Source: Gnetum montanum (lineage: Eukaryota; Streptophyta; Gnetopsida; Gnetales; Gnetaceae). Taken from it: DNA of 21,732 bases. The stretch covers positions 4,367 to 26,098 of the forward strand of contig MNCI01018224.1 in the NCBI GenBank assembly GCA_015680685.1. The letters run 5' to 3'. Shown here piece by piece: positions 18,088-21,732 of this stretch. A model generated the notes under the pieces. The model worked only from the letters and a program-made list of their open reading frames with translations, was not told where the DNA came from and searched no databases. Both the position numbers and the translations under genes were made by a program. How positions within the stretch are numbered: position 1 is the stretch's first letter; every line of letters begins with the position of its first letter.

Positions 18088-18265
18088 CCATTCTCCCGAC
18101 TAACGTACCAAATCAATGGCAGAAATTTTCATTCTTCGGCCAAGGTTATGTCTCTACAACTTGATGTCTTTGCTTCGGAAAATGAGATCAGTCCCGTGGT
18201 TTAAAAAGCTTTTTGATGCTTCAATAGTATACATGTTCTCATTAACAATGCTGGAAACGTAGAAT
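18088..18265 (+). pseudogene. Short-chain dehydrogenase/reductase fragment
   Basis: In one plus-strand frame the sequence reads INGRNFHSSAKVMSLQLDV, then ASENEISPVV, then CFNSIHVLINNAG. This is the pattern of the classical short-chain dehydrogenase fold: the strand ending in an LDV acidic residue near the cofactor, a helix, and the NNAG motif that stabilises the central sheet. Two stops interrupt it (in VV-KAF-CF). The upstream glycine-rich cofactor loop and the downstream YxxxK active site were not found, so only about 60 residues of a 250-residue domain are present. It is a gene fragment that cannot be functional. The likely source is a host gene. Confidence 0.5.
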
Positions 18266-18369
18266 CTGCCGCAGGTTACAGTGCCCCTGCATGGCTACGA
18301 TCAAGTGCAGGATCAGGACTAACAAATACTATTAACGGTGTCTAATGATGAGATGTTCTATGATTGTTT

Positions 18370-18720
18370 CACATTCGAAAATAGAAAAATTACGCCACTC
18401 AAAGGGCACCCTGGTATTCATAGCCGCATCTCCACCTTTGAAATTCTGAGCATGTGCTTGTGGAAGCCTAGAACCCGTTTGCTCAAGTTTCCACCAAATT
18501 ACGAGTTGCACTAACTGTAGATTTGGTGCCCTTTTAGGATGATAAACCCTAAACCTAGAATTGATTGTGAAGAATATTTTGCAATCAAATGCAAAGATGA
18601 GGCTGGAATCATGTATTGTATTGTTTACGGAAGGAATTATTCACAGCCATCAAATCATCCATCTCTGGGATTCCTCATACTAGTGCAAGCTGCTATCGAC
18701 CTACCATAGATAACTTTCGA
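18370..18720 (+). pseudogene. BAHD acyltransferase-like fragment
   Basis: In one plus-strand frame the sequence reads FTFENRKITPLKG, ISTFEILSMCLWKPRTRLLK, FPPNYELH, then after two stops INPKPRIDCEEYFAIKCKDE. This resembles the segment of plant BAHD acyltransferases (acyl-CoA-dependent O/N-acyl transfer in secondary metabolism) that precedes and includes the GYYGNA region: an S-FE-L-A-LW-ARTRAL-IPP-E block followed by NPPLP-GYFGNAI. The HxxxD catalytic motif and DFGWG structural motif were not found. A second frame ending MNVGDFTEIKPRSLPCSN...WKAVTEH (to 18862) may continue the same gene or be another piece. The match is by eye only. Confidence 0.4.
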
Positions 18721-18981
18721 TGGTCTCAGAAACTCTGCATATTGTTGTCAGGGAGCAAGCCATGAATGTTGGAGATTTTACAGAAATTAAGCCAAGGTCA
18801 TTGCCCTGCTCCAACATGTTTCTCGCTACTGAGGATTTGTGGAAAGCTGTTACTGAGCATTGATAAATATTTCATGCAAGAATTTACTTTGTTCTCAAAA
18901 AAAATGTACATTGTTAAGATATTTGTGTAACGTTCTATATAAAGGGGACATTTGGCTATTATCCCTTTTATTCACATGGAA

Positions 18982-19008
18982 GTTGTAACTTCCTATGGTA
19001 GTTACAAC
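18982..19008. repeat. Hairpin-forming inverted repeat in R U3
   Basis: GTTGTAACT (18982-18990) and AGTTACAAC (19000-19008) are perfect 9-bp inverted arms around a 9-nt centre. A related hairpin, GGTGGTT-AC-AACCACC, lies at 19178-19193. Both share the GTTACAAC element and lie upstream of the TATA box. Confidence 0.7.
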
Positions 19009-19069
19009 TATGCTATTTGTAACTAATTTTAATTTTGATTACCATGAAGACACTTGGCAATTAAAAATG

Positions 19070-19185
19070 CCACTTGTCAACTATAGATTTTTTGTCTCCA
19101 TGGTGACCACTTGGCGATTGAAGGGCCACTTGTTAATTAAATGGGACACTTGTCAACTACAGCTCTTTTATCTCTATGGTGGTTA
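19070..19185 (+). repeat. 76-bp diverged direct repeat in R U3
   Basis: ACTTGTCAACTA followed by a T-rich run and TCTCCATGGTG at about 19070-19108 recurs at about 19147-19185 as ACTTGTCAACTACAG... TCTCTATGGTG. The spacing is about 76 bp. Such U3 repeats commonly act as enhancer units in LTRs (inference). Confidence 0.6.
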
Positions 19186-19213
19186 CAACCACCCAAAATT
19201 TTTGTAACTTACC

Positions 19214-19261
19214 TAACTTATTGGGCAAGTAATCTTCTAACTTGTTGGGCAGTTACTTGGG
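19214..19261 (+). repeat. 24-bp tandem repeat in R U3
   Basis: TAACTTATTGGGCAAGTAAT (with CTTC, 19214-19237) is followed directly by TAACTTGTTGGGCAGTTACT (with TGGG, 19238-19261). The copies share the TAACTTRTTGGGCA core. The repeat lies about 50 bp upstream of the TATA box. Confidence 0.7.
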
Positions 19262-19307
19262 AGAGAAGTTAGCAAAGATATTTTGAATGTAACTACCTTT
19301 TGAACCC

Positions 19308-19316
19308 TATAAAAAG
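19308..19316 (+). promoter_or_regulatory. TATA box of element R
   Basis: TATAAAAAG follows CCC and precedes GCTTCAAAGG. The transcription start is expected about 30 bp downstream, near 19340. A weaker TATATAAAG lies at 18936-18944 at the LTR start. Confidence 0.6.
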
Positions 19317-20211
19317 GCTTCAAAGGTAAGAAGAAAATAAACACTTTGGGGAGCTCTCACTTGGAGACACACTCTTGGAAGACATTGTGAAAGATTGCTT
19401 GTAAGATGGCTTGCTAAAGAAAATATTTTAGCCTCTTTGTTATAGTCCTGTGAGTTATGCTTATTTTTTTTATTTTGTTTAAATTGTTTAGCTAGTGGTT
19501 TAGATAGTATCATCCTTGGCAAATAATTTTGGGATTTTTAGATTGCTCTTATTGTTCTTGTTGCCCGATAGAAATTTCTATTAAAATTTTGCCATAGAAG
19601 CACTTGTGTTTGAAAGCCTTAAGAGCATTTTAGTAGTGAATTGGATTATTATGCAATGTATAAGAACCACTATTTGTATTGTTGTAAGAGAGCCTCTACT
19701 TGTAGTCATGCCGTTGAACGATTCAATAGTCAAGAGGGTTTAGAAAATATTTGGTATTTTGATGGGACCAGAATAGCTTCTTTTTATCTTTAAAGTGAAT
19801 CTCCTTGGTATTTCAATCAGAAATTTTCAAGTCTTTTGAAGGTTCTGTTGAATGCAATTGTTGACATCCATTATCTAACCCAAATGGAATCTCGTACGTG
19901 ATAGTTTATGCAGCAATTTTTTGATAGCATAGTAGGATTGTCTTGAAGAAATTGCTTATTTGAGCCTTGGAAGTTTGAATAGTTCGTAGATATTGAATTT
20001 GGGATAGCTTTATTGCGAAGTGGTTACTCGTGTCATTTTACCTTGTTTAAAAATTTGAGGTCTACACAAATCTACTTTCTTTTCTGTCTATTTCCATTAA
20101 ATCTTGCTTTATTTCTAGTTTTCTTGTGGAACTATCTCTTTCTTTGGGGAAAATTAGAAGTAGATTGGCAGAGTTGTGCTCAAATGTTTTTGCAAAATTT
20201 TATTTGTTACA

Positions 20212-20486
20212 AGTAGGTATTATAAGGACCGCGTAGACTAGGCAATTGAACAAAACATGAACTCTCAACAACCCACAGTACTTGGCAAAGTTGGTTGAAT
20301 CTCTTTAAGATAAGTCATTTATAGTTTACACACAACGCAATCATTTCATTTTTCACAACTACAGACCACAACAACACACACACATACTCACATTAACTAC
20401 TAAGTCTATTTAGAGGTATTTGGGCCTTGGTGTTACCAGAGACCCGCAAGCACCTAAATCCTATTCGAGGACACTCGTTGGCGATC
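20212..20486 (+). other. Leader of element R
   Basis: About 275 bp between the proposed LTR end and the first gag ATG, relatively rich in A and C (ACACACACATACTCACATTA at about 20376). The sequence at 20214 is only a poor match to a tRNA-complementary primer site. No coding motif. Confidence 0.4.
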
Positions 20487-21732
20487 ATGTCCCAAATGGT
20501 TGCCAACAATTATTTTGGCACTAGAAGGAGGGCTGAAAATTTAGCCTCTAGGTTCATAAGCCTTATAATTTTAGCACATCAACAATTCTTTGTTACTATA
20601 AGGCTTAAGAAATTAGATACTATTTTTAGTTCATAACCAAGAAGTTTGATAGTTTGGGAAGTTCAAAAGTTTCCAAAGATATTCTAGATTCTAAGACTGA
20701 TTCTTCCTTAGAAGAAGAACAAAAGAAAGATTTTGAATTGGGAACAAGTAGTGGAGTCAAACTAGAAGATCAAGAAGATCACCCATTATATCTGGTTTCT
20801 CGATTTATAAGAGAAGATCTAGAAAGTCTAAGAGTTCAATTATTCAAAGGAATAGGATGGCAAATCTCTGGCAAGGAGTTACACCATTAGGATTTCAAAA
20901 TTACAATGATATTCCTAAGGTAGTTTACAAATATTTTCCTAAGCCTTTTATTCCTGGAAAAGCTTATTTAGCTGAAGAATATATTCACATGTTTGAGTTA
21001 GCTTTAGCTCATGCAAATATTCAACATCAAGATCAAGCTTGTAGGTTGTTTGTATCAAATTTAAAGAATATGGCTCAGATTTGGTATTCGAACTTACCAA
21101 GTAATAGTATTACAAGTTGGGATGACATGAAGAATCTTTTCTTGTCCCAGTTTGGTAATCAATTAGATCAACAATAATTATATTGTGGTCTGATACAAGC
21201 TAAGCAAGGAGTTAAAGAGTCAATTAGAGATTTTAACATCAAGTTTCAACGAATTTGTGGACTCTTTCAAAGGCAATATAGGCCATTAGAAGAAATGCCT
21301 AAAGAAAGTTATCTTAAGGTTGTCAACCCCAACATTTCAATTTGGTTAAGGAGAACTCCAAACTTAACTACACTAAATGACTACTTTAGCGAAGCTATAA
21401 AGTTAGAAAAATAGTTGAATCCTGAAGAAAATATTGCAATTCAAAAAAGAGAAGAAAGAGTTATGAATCCTATGAAAAATTTTGCTCAATTTAAATCTTT
21501 ACCAGGTCCATATCATGTTAAGATAGAGCAAGGACATGAAAGAGTAGAATCTGAAAAAGGACAATTAATGAAAGATATGTCTAACAAAATAGTGAAGCTT
21601 GAAAAAGCCTTGGCAAGAGTTAATATCAAGGAAGAAAGGAAAAATAGAAAGCATAAACATCAAGACACTAAGTTAGAATAAGATGATGATGAAAGTGACC
21701 TAATTGTGTCCAAATTTCTTGATATTGAATCT
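20487..21732 (+). pseudogene. gag: Element R gag remnant, runs off right edge
   Basis: A gypsy-type capsid gene with frame changes near 20636 and 20840 and stops at 21175, 21412 and 21679. The first frame may start MSQMVANNYFGTRRR at 20487. A second starts FDSLGSSKVSKDILD and is acidic. The third (from 20857) holds the gag domain: PFIPGKAYLAEEYIHMFELA, QDQACRLFVSNLKNMAQIWY, SITSWDDMKNLFLSQFG, then KQGVKESIRDFNIKFQRICG and IWLRRTPNLTTLNDYFSEAI. The C-terminal part is Lys/Glu-rich and probably coiled. No zinc knuckle is reached before the window ends. It differs clearly from the gag of element M, in line with the different LTR termini. Confidence 0.85.

Larger units (their letters stand above)
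18060..18862 (+). other. CpG-richer gene-fragment mosaic
   Basis: The block holding the dehydrogenase-like and BAHD-like pieces has about 16 CpG in its first 460 bp, against only a few in comparable lengths of the retroelement sequence to the left. This suggests a different methylation history or a more recent arrival. The pieces come from unrelated enzyme families lying side by side in the same orientation, as seen in transposon-captured gene fragments. No Helitron ends or terminal inverted repeats were defined. Confidence 0.4.
18926..20211 (+). mobile_element. Element R 5' LTR (candidate boundaries)
   Basis: The proposed LTR starts TGTAACGTTC and ends TTTGTTACA, with a 6-bp perfect inverted end (TGTAAC/GTTACA) and a length of 1286 bp. 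A good TATA box (TATAAAAAG, 19308-19316) lies about 380 bp in. A gypsy gag gene follows about 280 bp after the end, which fits a 5' LTR. No partner LTR lies in the window, so the boundaries rest on the terminal match alone. The downstream primer-binding site is unclear (GTAGGTATTATAAGGACC). The termini differ from the TGATGAG lineage, so R is a separate family. Confidence 0.5.

Noticed and set aside
19748-19775. LTR end and initiator-Met primer site near TGGGACCAGAATAG
   Set aside because: About 8 of 13 bases match, but no CA terminus lies before it, and the TGTAAC/GTTACA boundary pair fits better with the gag position.
1-21732. CRISPR arrays, bacterial operons, rRNA or tRNA genes
   Set aside because: No regularly spaced identical repeats, no Shine-Dalgarno-linked gene clusters and no cloverleaf-length tRNA were seen; all content fits plant nuclear repeats.

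Overview
The window looks like a stretch of a large, repeat-rich plant nuclear genome. A gymnosperm such as a conifer is my best guess. The reasons are AT-rich DNA, no intact long reading frame, very old LTR retrotransposons still recognisable in nested order, and slow decay by point substitution. No intact host gene is present. Almost everything I can name is a remnant of Ty3/gypsy LTR retrotransposons. Most belong to one lineage whose LTRs begin TGATGAG and end CTCATCA, and which uses a primer-binding site resembling the complement of tRNA-Asp. That primer and the pol sequence fit the Tat/Athila-like gypsy branch.

Layout. (1) 1-1188: two LTRs of this lineage lie head to head. A minus-strand LTR start runs off the left edge (127 to 1). 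A plus-strand 3' LTR (405-1188) is preceded by its polypurine tract and the 3' end of its internal region. (2) 1189-4072 and 13275-15993: an old plus-strand pol region, here called element P. Pre-RT, reverse transcriptase, RNase H and the integrase zinc-binding region are on the left. The integrase core resumes on the right. (3) 4073-13274: a complete, younger minus-strand element, here called M, inserted into P's integrase. It has two LTRs of about 850 bp, a 5-bp target duplication (GTTGA/GTTGG), a primer-binding site and a polypurine tract. Inside are a gag gene (12296 to 9927), a non-coding middle, a U3-like internal promoter candidate (8424-8535), and a long unfamiliar ORF called ORF-X here (7921 to 5394), which has a Pro/Gln-rich linker and a coiled-coil tail. 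M shows no protease, reverse transcriptase, RNase H or integrase, so it was probably non-autonomous.

(4) 15994-18925: a plus-strand LTR (15994-16908) with its primer-binding site, then a decayed unknown ORF (17063-17599), then fragments resembling host enzymes: a short-chain dehydrogenase (about 18090-18260) and a BAHD acyltransferase (about 18370-18700). These fragments are CpG-richer than their surroundings. (5) 18926-21732: the 5' part of another gypsy-type element, called R, with a long LTR rich in short repeats and hairpins and a broken gag gene that runs off the right edge.

Working picture: P was inserted first and decayed, M landed in its integrase gene, and other elements are stacked to the right. 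The most unusual items are M's gag-plus-ORF-X organisation, the second promoter-like block and second polypurine tract before ORF-X, the GATATC arrays with conserved spacing in the U3 regions, and the gene-fragment mosaic at 17.8-18.9 kb. All family assignments come from reading translated motifs by eye; no database search was made.
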